Assembly: GCA_013416795.1 (NCBI GenBank)
Contig: RQSC01000236.1
Coordinates: 23,726-43,864, forward strand
Reading direction: 5' to 3'
Source: Prasinococcaceae sp. CCMP 1430
Lineage: Eukaryota; Prasinodermophyta; Palmophyllophyceae; Prasinococcales; Prasinococcaceae
DNA: 20,139 bases
This document shows, one piece after another, positions 1-7,180 of this stretch. The notes under the pieces are model-generated. The model had not been told where the DNA came from, did no database searches, and saw only the letters and a list, made by a program, of their open reading frames with translations. The stretch's first letter is position 1, and the number at the start of each line of letters is the position of its first letter. Made by a program: the position numbers and the translations under genes.

Positions 1-295
1 GCGCGGGCGCGCGCCACGGCGGCCAGGCTGTCGCCGCCCCCCCGCCCCCGCGCGCAAAAGGCCGCGGTGACGACGGCACGCACACGCACCCGCAACCCGT
101 ACCTACAGTTGAACTCTATTAAAACCACGGGAAAGCTCAGAACCTCAGACAGAGCCATGGCCACGTACTGCACGTTAAAAAATAAAAATAAAAATGAAAA
201 TAAAATTGAAAATAAACCCGATCGAAACGGCGCGCGGCCGCCCGCCCCGGGCGCGTGGGGGCGGGGGTTGGGGTTGGGGGGGCGGCGAACGGATC
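1..295. other. 5' flank of the RCC1-like gene, with an A-rich patch
   Basis: No gene is supported here. The first 170 bases are GC-rich. Positions 175-223 form a sharply different patch made almost only of A with scattered T and G (repeats of AAAAT), just before the RCC1-like reading frame. An ATG at 194 lies inside this patch in the same frame as the gene, but composition switches to coding-like only after about 226. The patch could be core promoter, 5' UTR, or the 3' end of a gene outside the window. Confidence 0.4.
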
Positions 296-1749
296 ATGCT
301 GCTCGCCAACGCCCACGCGCGGCGTGGGACGGCCACGGGCGCGTGCTTGGTGCACCGTTCCCGGCGCTTGAGACCCGCGGCCAAGGCATCGAAGGGGTCG
401 AAGACTGCGGCGCAGGACGACGTCGATCAGGCTATCAGCGATGCCGCCAAGCTTCGGCAGAAGGGGGCCAAGGCCAAGATGGCAGCGGACGTCGCCGGAC
501 GCGACTCACACCAGCACTGGGACAGCCACTACGTGCCCTCCGACGGGGTGACGGACGTTGCCGTCGACGAGGAGGAGCTGCACAAGGCGCAGAAGCGCGC
601 CAAGAAGGCGCAAAAACGCCTCGCCAAGGCCAAGGCCAAGGAAAAGGACAAGAAGAAGAAGAAGAAGAAGGCAGCCAAGCGGGACAAGCAGGGGAGTGCC
701 AAGGGTGATGGGGGCGTGCTGTCCGTCTCTGAAAGTGCCCGGGATGCCGCTGACGTGGAAGCTGAGACCACCGCCGGCGGCGTCGACTTCGAAGCTGACC
801 TTGACGCCGACTCGTCAGATTGCGACGTGGAAGCGGAGGAGTCGGACTCGGACAGCGACTGCGATTCTGATGTCGACCCAACAAGGCCTGGCAGCAACCA
901 CGTGATTGCGGGCAATGGCAGCTTGGCTTTGGAGAGGGACGACGGGCCGGTGGCGGCGCTCAGCGGCGGACGCGCCCCCCCGCCAGACCTGCAGGAGAGC
1001 ACTGCGTACGTGGCCCTGAGCGAAGGCATGAACCACACGCTGGCACTCACACCACGAGGCACTGTGCAGTGCTTTGGAAGCAACGCGCACGGGGAGGCGC
1101 CCTTCGATGAGGTGCGAAGCGCGATGAGGCGCGCGGCATCGCAACGCGTCGTCGCGCGTGTGCGTTGCCGATGGCTGACGCGCTGCGCGCGGCTGTGTAT
1201 GAACGTGCGCGCGCATGGCTGTGTGCTCGCGGCGAGCACGCAGGTTGTCAGCGACACGGGCTCGCGGTTTCAGGCAGTGTCAGCGGGTTTGCACTACTCG
1301 CTCGCCTTACGTGAAGACGGGAGCGTCGCCTGCTGGGGGCGAAATTCACACGGGCAGGCGCCGCCCGAGGGAGGTGCGTCTCGCAGCGCGGCCGTGCGCG
1401 CGGGCGTTCGGGATTCACCGCTCGCATTGTTCACGCGCGCGCTGCGAGCTTGCAATCGACTCGCGTTGCGCGCATTGCACACATGTGCCTCCGTGCGCTC
1501 GCTGACGTTGGTTGGCGCGAACGCTTCTCTTGCGCGGACGGCTGCTCGCTGGCGCGCGTGTGCGGCGCGGATGTCTGCGGCCACGCCCCCGACGCAGTCC
1601 CGGGCCCGTTCGTCTCCGTGTCCGCCTCTGGCTGCGCGTTCGCGTACGGCGTGCGGGCCAATGGGTCGATCCAATGTTGGGGCCAGAACCCGTGGCTTCG
1701 CAGCGGCTTCAATGCGTACGACATCGACGTCATCTCCGGCTGGAACTAG
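296..1749 (+). CDS. RCC1-repeat (beta-propeller) protein with basic and acidic N-terminal tracts, 3 exons
   Basis: Proposed exons are 296-1111, 1244-1373 and 1598-1749, giving about 365 residues. Both introns begin GTGCG and end GCAG. The N-terminal part has a Lys/Ala-rich, probably helical tract (around nt 570-690, with a run of seven lysines that could act as a nuclear localisation signal), then an Asp/Glu/Ser-rich acidic tract (nt 780-880). The C-terminal part holds three RCC1-type blades with the hallmarks ALSEGMNHTLAL..CFGSN, AVSAGLHYSLAL..CWGRN and SVSASGCAFAYG..CWGQN. Splicing out each intron joins blade to blade in frame. Three blades cannot close a seven-bladed propeller, so the protein is either partial or a short RCC1-like member; the partner is unknown. 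The start is 296 on composition, and an in-frame ATG at 194 is possible. A fourth blade may begin at the end (ISGWN, then stop): skipping one base at about 1747 would give SCA and 11 more residues to the TAA at 1787-1789. Confidence 0.7.
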
Positions 1750-2319
1750 CTGCGCGCGGCCGCTCTGCACGACAGTGCAAGCAGCGTAAAGCACCGTTCG
1801 GGCTTGCCACACGCGCCGCTCGTGCCGCGTCGAGCGCGCGCGCGGGGAGCCCCTCGCCCCCGACCGCGAGCGCGGGCGGGCCGCAGCCCGCCGGCCCCAG
1901 ACTGGCCCGCGGGGAGTCTGTAGGGTTTCGGGGCCCACGTCAGAATGCATTCATAAAACGAACCCTATCTACCAATTTTTACCCAAACCAATTTTTCGTG
2001 GATTTAATTCGGCCCGACCGGCGGCTGCGGACGCCCGCGCTCGTGTGTTCGAAGGCTTCCGTGCCTTTTTTATACGCGTATTTTCGAAGGGAAAAGAGTT
2101 TGGAAACGCGGCGGCGGATAAAAGGGTGGCCGCGCGCGTGGGCGCGCCACAGCGCGCGCGCGCGGGGCCACGCACGGGACGCACGCGACCGCACCCCCCC
2201 CACACACACAGGGCGCGCTCTCGCGCGCCGACTGGGCGCCGAAGCCGACGCGCCTAGGCGCGCGGGCGACGCTGCGCGCGGCGCCCGCCGCGTGCGAGCC
2301 TGCAGTGCCCGCGGGCTCC
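1750..2319. promoter_or_regulatory. Intergenic region and probable promoter of the TrpRS gene
   Basis: About 570 bases without a recognised gene. The 5' part (to 1920) is GC-rich, and 1921-2120 is AT-richer. It contains TAGGGTTT at 1921-1928, AACCCTAT at 1961-1968, and two direct copies of ACCAATTTTT at 1971-1980 and 1987-1996 that look like paired CCAAT boxes. A TATA-like stretch (TTTTTTATACG) lies near 2065-2076. From 2122 to 2319 the frame of the downstream TrpRS is open but has no ATG. A pyrimidine-rich run ending CACACAG at 2210 could be a splice acceptor. Regulatory function is inferred from composition and motifs only. Confidence 0.4.
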
Positions 2320-3396
2320 ATGTCGACCGCCACAGCCGATGCGCCCGCAAAGCCCGAGGTGCGCAAGCGCGTGCTTTCTGGTGTGCAGCCGACGGGAGAC
2401 ATCCACATGGGCAACTACCTGGGCGCCATCAAGAACTGGGTGTCGCTGCAGGAGGAGTACGACACGTACTACTGCGTGGTCGACCTGCACGCCATCACCA
2501 TGCCGCACGATCCCAAGGAGCTGCTCGCCGCGACGCGTTCCTCGGCGGCCATTTACCTCGCGTGCGGCGTGGACCCCGCCAAGGCGAACGTCTTCGTGCA
2601 GTCGCACGTGCCCGCGCACGCCGAGCTCACGTGGCTGCTGAACTGCATCACCCCCATGGGCTGGCTCAACCGCATGATTCAGTTCAAGGAAAAGTCGCGC
2701 AAGCAGGGCGCGGAGGACGTCACCGTGGGGCTGCTTGATTACCCTGTGCTCATGGCGAGCGACATTCTGCTGTATGATACCGACCTGGTGCCTGTCGGCG
2801 AGGACCAGAGGCAGCACCTTGAGCTCGCCAGGGACATCGCGGGCAGGGTCAACTCGCTCTTCGGTGGCAGGAAGGGCAAGAAGATGGGGCTGCGCTCGAG
2901 CCGTGTGCTCAAGCAGCCCGATGCTTTCATTCCTCCTGCTGGCGCGCGCGTCATGTCGCTCACCGATGGCACTGCGAAGATGTCCAAGTCCAATCCTGCA
3001 GAGGGCTCGCGCATCAATCTGCTCGACCCGCCTGACGTCATTGCGCAGAAGGTCAAGCGATGCAAGACGGACTCGATCGCGAACTGCCTCGAGTTCGACA
3101 ACCCCGATCGCCCGGAGGCGACCAACCTGCTCACGCTCTACCAGCTCTCAACTGGTCAAACCAAGGAGGAGGTGCTGGCCGAGTGTGGCACGATGAGCTG
3201 GGGGCAGTTCAAGCCGGCGCTCACCGATGCGCTGGTGGCGCACCTTGAGCCCATCCAGACGCGCTACGCAGAGGTCCGCGCGGACGACACCTACCTGGAT
3301 GCTGAGCTCAAGCGCGGTGCCGACGCGGCTAATGAGGTGGCGCAGGTCACGCTGGATCGCGTGAAGACCGCTATGGGCTTCACGCTCCCGCAATGA
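2320..3396 (+). CDS. Tryptophanyl-tRNA synthetase, bacterial/organellar type
   Basis: This class I aminoacyl-tRNA synthetase joins tryptophan to tRNA-Trp using ATP. From the ATG at 2320 it is 358 residues and has no intron. The HIGH-class signature is PTGDIHMGNYLGA (about residues 24-36) and the KMSKS signature is AKMSKSNP (KMSKS at about 220-224), preceded by the family motif GARVMSLTDG. The segment after it (SRINLLDPPDVIAQKVKRCKTDS) and the GGRKGKK insertion resemble cyanobacterial and plant-organelle enzymes rather than the eukaryotic cytosolic type. By family knowledge it should serve plastid and/or mitochondrion. From this ATG only about 17 residues precede the catalytic core, short for a transit peptide. 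The same frame stays open upstream to 2122 with Arg/Ala-rich, acid-poor sequence but no ATG, so a non-AUG start or a spliced upstream exon is possible. Confidence 0.93.
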   Translation: MSTATADAPAKPEVRKRVLSGVQPTGDIHMGNYLGAIKNWVSLQEEYDTYYCVVDLHAITMPHDPKELLAATRSSAAIYLACGVDPAKANVFVQSHVPAHAELTWLLNCITPMGWLNRMIQFKEKSRKQGAEDVTVGLLDYPVLMASDILLYDTDLVPVGEDQRQHLELARDIAGRVNSLFGGRKGKKMGLRSSRVLKQPDAFIPPAGARVMSLTDGTAKMSKSNPAEGSRINLLDPPDVIAQKVKRCKTDSIANCLEFDNPDRPEATNLLTLYQLSTGQTKEEVLAECGTMSWGQFKPALTDALVAHLEPIQTRYAEVRADDTYLDAELKRGADAANEVAQVTLDRVKTAMGFTLPQ

Positions 3397-3575
3397 TGTG
3401 GCCGACGCGTTGGTGCTGCGCGTCCCTTCGGGGTGCTCAAGTGGGCGCGCGCGCGAGCAGCTGAGCACGCAACGACGCTGCATGGCAGCACGACACACTG
3501 CCACTGTAGTACATATTCTTTTTTGAACCCGGCAGATACTACATAGTGTACAACAAACACTGCAGATGCGAGATC
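3397..3575. other. Convergent 3' intergenic region
   Basis: Short space between the 3' ends of the TrpRS gene (+) and the SET gene (-). An imperfect inverted repeat, CACTGTAGTA at 3502-3511 and TACTACATAGTG at 3537-3548, encloses a T-rich stretch. It may serve as a shared 3'-end processing region for both transcripts; no AATAAA is seen. Confidence 0.35.
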
Positions 3576-5063
3576 TCAGGGCGCGCTCGCAGCGGCCTCA
3601 GCCGCCCGCGCTGCGCGCAGTGCCGTGTGCATGAGGCGCTTGCGCTCGGCGCGGTAGGCGACCACACGGGCGCTACGAGCGGAAACGGCACAGTTGCGCT
3701 CGTCAGCTCTCTCCTCGAGGCGCGTCTGTTCGGCCTCATCCTCGGCAATCGTCGAGGGCATGTCGTCAAGCTGCGTCTGCAGCTTTTTGCGAATCCCAGC
3801 AAGTGCTGCTAGCGTTTTGGCATTGGCAGCGTTGCCAAGTATGCGCGCGCGGAGCGACTCTGCCGCGTAGGTCGCGCGTTGGCGAAGCGCAGGGCGCGGC
3901 GTGCCGGTGCACTCGCGCGCGCTGGCGCCAACTGCCGCGCAGCGAGACGCCTCATCAACGTCTCCCTCGAGTGTGGCCGCTGTCGCGGCGCTCTCTGCCG
4001 CGCGGTGGAGCGCTGCCGCGGCCGCCAGGGGCAACGGCGCCCCCAGCGACAGGTCTAGCCTGTCGTTGGGCGTGACCGTCCAGTACCCGTAAGTGGCGAA
4101 GACGTCATGGCCAGGCATGCCATCGTGATACCGTATGCAGACCTCCTCGCCGAAAGCAATGTCTGCGACCGCCCGGAGCACCATGCCGCCCTCGCCGTTT
4201 TCGTGCAGGCGCTCGAACTGGAAGTCCGCGTTCAGCCCCCGTTCCCCCACCGCGCCATCCGCGTGGTTCGCGCTGTCCAGGTACGGCACCAGCGCCAGGT
4301 GGTCACCCGCACGCGAAGCAAATCCACCGTCCTCGAGCGGGGCCATGCCCGACGAGGCCTCGATGTCGAACGCTCGCGACTGAACGCACGCGAGCGCCCA
4401 TTCGAGCGTCTCTTCCACCGCGCCGGCGGCGGTCGGGTCGCCTCCGTCAGCCTGGCGTGCGATCCGTTGGATGGATTCAGGCACGCACGCGCGCACGGCC
4501 GCGCGCGAGCGCCTTCCGGCTGCCGCAGCGCCGCAGGCATTGCCGTCGTCGCAGTCCTCTTGCAGCTGGACGAGCTCTTCCTCGCTGAGGCTCAGCGGAT
4601 TGATGAGCGAGCCCAGAGACGGCAGCAATCGCAAGTAGCTGCGCCACACGGACGATGCGTGGCTGCCTCCGTCGCCGCCTCCGAGCGCGTCTATGAGCGC
4701 GAGCGCGACCCGGCATTCGTGGTCCATGTCGTCGTCGTCGGCTTGACGCACGCCGAAGAGCAGGCAGCGCTCGGGCACGACGAGCAGCACGTCTCCCGCG
4801 CACGCGCCTTCGCGGCGCGTGCACTCGAGCCGCAGCGTGCCCGCGCCCGTGCCTGGCGCGAGGCCGACGCCCAGGAAGTCGTCGCCGCTCCACTCATCCC
4901 CCACCGCCGCGCGCACGCCATCAGCCCACTCGGCGACGGCCGTTCGCTCGCCCGCCCGTGGCGACTGCGCAGCCGCCACGGCGCCAGCGAGCACGCGCGC
5001 CGCATCCGCATCGGCGCCGACCTCCACCGCAGCCTCCACCGCGGCGGCCGCCGCGCATCGCAC
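3576..5063 (-). CDS. SET-domain protein of the Rubisco-LSMT / SETD3-SETD6 class
   Basis: About 495 residues, no intron seen. Numbered from the GTG at 5063, the SET domain spans roughly residues 58-330. The N-terminal SET strand reads WSGDDFLGVGL, then GDVLLVVPERCLL. A family-typical W..ACVQSRAFDI follows at about 222-234, then the cofactor-binding LVPYLDSANHAD (Asn-His at 266-267) and FGEEVCIRYHD..GHDVFATYGY at the end. The C-terminal half matches the Rubisco-LSMT substrate-binding domain, including MPSTIAEDEAE (about 435-445) and AYRAERKRLM. The family transfers methyl groups from S-adenosylmethionine to lysine (histidine in SETD3) of specific proteins; the substrate here is unknown. The 5' end is unresolved: codon 1 here is GTG, no in-frame ATG lies upstream before the stop at 5154-5156, and the first internal Met is inside the SET domain. 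A short upstream exon or non-AUG start is implied. Confidence 0.8.
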   Translation of the reverse strand: MRCAAAAAVEAAVEVGADADAARVLAGAVAAAQSPRAGERTAVAEWADGVRAAVGDEWSGDDFLGVGLAPGTGAGTLRLECTRREGACAGDVLLVVPERCLLFGVRQADDDDMDHECRVALALIDALGGGDGGSHASSVWRSYLRLLPSLGSLINPLSLSEEELVQLQEDCDDGNACGAAAAGRRSRAAVRACVPESIQRIARQADGGDPTAAGAVEETLEWALACVQSRAFDIEASSGMAPLEDGGFASRAGDHLALVPYLDSANHADGAVGERGLNADFQFERLHENGEGGMVLRAVADIAFGEEVCIRYHDGMPGHDVFATYGYWTVTPNDRLDLSLGAPLPLAAAAALHRAAESAATAATLEGDVDEASRCAAVGASARECTGTPRPALRQRATYAAESLRARILGNAANAKTLAALAGIRKKLQTQLDDMPSTIAEDEAEQTRLEERADERNCAVSARSARVVAYRAERKRLMHTALRAARAAEAAASAP

Positions 5064-5142
5064 GGCGCGCCGCCACGTCGCGCGACCACGCGCGATCGCC
5101 CGATCGCGCGCGAGTGGCCCACGGCGCGCGCGCGATCTGATG

Positions 5143-5406
5143 TGAATGTAACCCTAATAATTTAATACCCCAAACATTCGCGTCAGAACCTGAACGACGC
5201 AGTGCGAACTGATGGGGAGCAGAAGGGCTCGATCCTTTCAGCTTCAGCGCCGAAATGATAACCCTACTTTTGTACTGACCTTAATAAGTGAATGCCAAAA
5301 CCTGAACCGCGCACACGGAAGACATACCATGCACGTCTTCCGTGGTGTGTGAATGTGAACCCTAATAAAGGGTACGTACCTTAATAAGCGATAACCTGAA
5401 CCGCGC
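5143..5406. repeat. Three-unit degenerate direct repeat upstream of the SET gene
   Basis: Three units of about 45 bp, roughly 100 bp apart, each hold three motifs in the same order. Motif A is AACCCTA at 5150, 5260 and 5358; in units 1 and 3 it is AACCCTAATAA preceded by GTGAATGT. Motif B is ACCTTAATAAG at 5278-5288 and 5378-5388, weak in unit 1 as TTTAATACC. Motif C is AACCTGAAC at 5187, 5299 and 5393, extended to AACCTGAACCGCGC in units 2 and 3. The repeat lies in the shared 5' region of the SET gene (-) and the RRM gene (+), so a regulatory role is plausible but inferred. Confidence 0.6.
5314..5344. repeat. Perfect 10-bp inverted repeat (hairpin)
   Basis: CACGGAAGAC at 5314-5323 is the exact reverse complement of GTCTTCCGTG at 5335-5344, with an 11-nt loop. 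It lies between units 2 and 3 of the degenerate repeat. It could be a dyad binding site or an RNA hairpin. Confidence 0.55.
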
Positions 5407-6232
5407 GCACCGTCGCGGCGCGCGCCCGGCGCGCGCGCGCCGCCGGGCCACCGCCGCGCCGCCGCGGCGGGCGCTGCCCCATCTCGCCCCCCCGCTTCCA
5501 CGCGCGCGCGCGCGCGCGCACGCACGAGCACACGCACACACAGAGAAGGGGGTGGGGAGAGAGAGGGAGAGAGGCAAACGACGCCCCGTCCCCGACGAGC
5601 GCCGGCGGCGGCGCGCACGCCTCGCCCAGCGCTCGCGCTGTGCCGCCGGCGGCCGCCGCCGCCGCCGCCCTCGCCGCCCTCCAACGGCGCTTCGACATAA
5701 ACCCTTTTCTGTCGTATGTACCCAAAATTACGCGTGCATCTTTTTCAAGATCACGACAAGTGCATATGTGAGGCTTACCCCAAACTAAAACGCGAGTCGG
5801 CCTCGTCCATCGGACCCGGTGGCGCTGCGCCCCTCTCTGCTGCGCCCTAACGCGCGCGCGCAGGGGTGGGGGGCAGAGCGCACCCTTGCGGCGGGGTGTG
5901 CGGGTGGACGGGAGGGAGGTGTAGGATGTGGGCTGCGGCGCGGCGCGCGGCCGCGCGGGCGGCCGATCTGGGACGCGCCCGAGTCCTTTGTCCCTGCACG
6001 GTGTCCGCTGCCCCCCCTCACCCCCAACGCACCGACCGCAGCGCTCGCCGCACTCTGCGCGCCGCGCCGCGCGGTCGGGCCTGCCGTGGCGCAGCCGCCG
6101 GCGGCTGGCGGGACTGGACTGCCGCAATGGGGCTTGTGTGTGCGTTCGCTCGCGATCGCTGACACCGTCGCCGGGCGATCGCCACCCGTTCACACCTCCC
6201 ACGTATTTCCTTCCGCCCTCGTGCACCCGCAG
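5407..6232. other. Intergenic low-complexity DNA upstream of the RRM gene
   Basis: About 800 bases with no gene I can support. It includes an alternating CG/CA tract near 5500-5540, a GAGA-rich tract at about 5548-5575, a GGC/GCC trinucleotide-rich block at 5590-5690, and an AT-richer segment at 5695-5800 that could be a promoter. An ATG at 5716 opens a short 40-odd codon frame without recognisable similarity. The missing 5' exon of the RRM gene should lie here or beyond, but no RNP2-like sequence was seen in any forward frame. Confidence 0.4.
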
Positions 6233-6924
6233 GCACTCATCGCGCAGGTCCCCGGCGTGGGCGCTCCCCTGTCGTGCGAGGTGGCGCGCACTCGCACTGG
6301 CCGCTCCATCGGCTACGCCATCGCGCAGCTCGCCACGCCCGAGGTGCGCAGGCCACGCGCGACGCGATCGGCCGTCGCGGAGCCCTGCGCCGAGCCGCGC
6401 CGCCCTACCCACGCCTGCTGACCCCCGATCGCCCCCCCCCTTTCCCGCGCCTGCCCCCGCCGACGCGCCGCGCCTTCAAGGCGGCCGCCGCCGTGATCGG
6501 ATCCCTGAACGAGTACGAGCTGGCCGATCGCCGCCTCTTCGTGCGTGAGGACCGCGGTGCGCCGGCCAAGTCGTCGAAGCCCAAGAAGCAGCGCGCCTTG
6601 ACTGCGCCGGTGGCCGAGCCCGAGGCCCCCGCGGACCCGTGCCGTATCTTCATCGGCAACCTGGCGTGGGCCACCACCTCGGAGGAGCTCACTGCGCTTG
6701 TCGCCCAGGTGCCCGGCGTTGGCGTCCCCGTGTCGTGCGAGGTCGGCCGCACGCGCAACGGCCGCTCGACCGGCTACGGCACCGCGACGCTCGCCTCGCC
6801 CGAGGCTGCCACCGCCGTGATCGGCGCCATCAACGGCCACGAGCTGGCGGGTCGCCGCCTGATCGTGCGCGAGGACCGCCCGAAGTCGCAGAGGCGCGCG
6901 GCGGCCGAGGAGGCCACCGCCTAG
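6233..6924 (+). CDS. Tandem-RRM RNA-binding protein, 5' end not found
   Basis: Two exons are visible: 6233-6343 and 6481-6924, ending in TAG. The intron 6344-6480 starts GTGCGCAG and ends CAAG. The upstream exon boundary at 6233 follows CACCCGCAG. The complete RRM (second copy) runs from RIFIGNL (RNP2) through a degenerate RNP1 (GRSTGYGTATL) to GRRLIVREDR. The first RRM is a close copy: ALIAQVPGVGAPLSCEV and GRSIGYAIAQL in exon 1, then AAAAVIGSLNEYEL and RRLFVRED in exon 2. Its RNP2 strand should lie in an unseen upstream exon. The linker is Lys/Pro/Ala-rich (AKSSKPKKQRA) and the tail is short and basic-acidic. Tandem RRMs of this style occur in chloroplast ribonucleoproteins and nucleolin-like proteins. 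The organelle and RNA targets cannot be told. Confidence 0.8.
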
Positions 6925-6964
6925 GCTGGTGCGAGGTCGCGAGCCTCCGGAGTCATAATACGCG

Positions 6965-6988
6965 CGTGAGCTCCGCGTCGAGCTCACG
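6965..6988 (+). terminator. Hairpin in the 3' region of the RRM gene
   Basis: CGTGAGCTC at 6965-6973 pairs perfectly with GAGCTCACG at 6980-6988 around a 6-nt loop, about 40 nt after the RRM stop codon. It may act in 3'-end formation or mRNA stability. The function is inferred from position only. Confidence 0.4.
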
Positions 6989-7180
6989 GAGGAGGGTCCC
7001 GCCGGCGGCAGGCGCCCCGGCAACAGCCCCCCATCCCGCCCTGTGCGGCCGTGCACACCGGTGCCCCCATTTTGGAAATCCGTAAATTGCGAAGTAGGGG
7101 GTTGAAACTTACGACGCTCGGCCCATGGCCGCATCCTCCCTGCACAGCTATGCGAGGGCCAGCAGGCCAACTCGCTCCCA

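Noticed and set aside
5150-5368. Interstitial telomere repeat
   Set aside because: AACCCTA copies are single units spread about 100 bp apart, not tandem telomeric arrays.
5381-6412. Long minus-strand open frame of over 340 codons
   Set aside because: It is rich in Arg, Ala and Gly, crosses simple repeats, lacks any recognisable domain, and overlaps the RRM gene's first visible exon in antisense. High GC makes such open frames common here.
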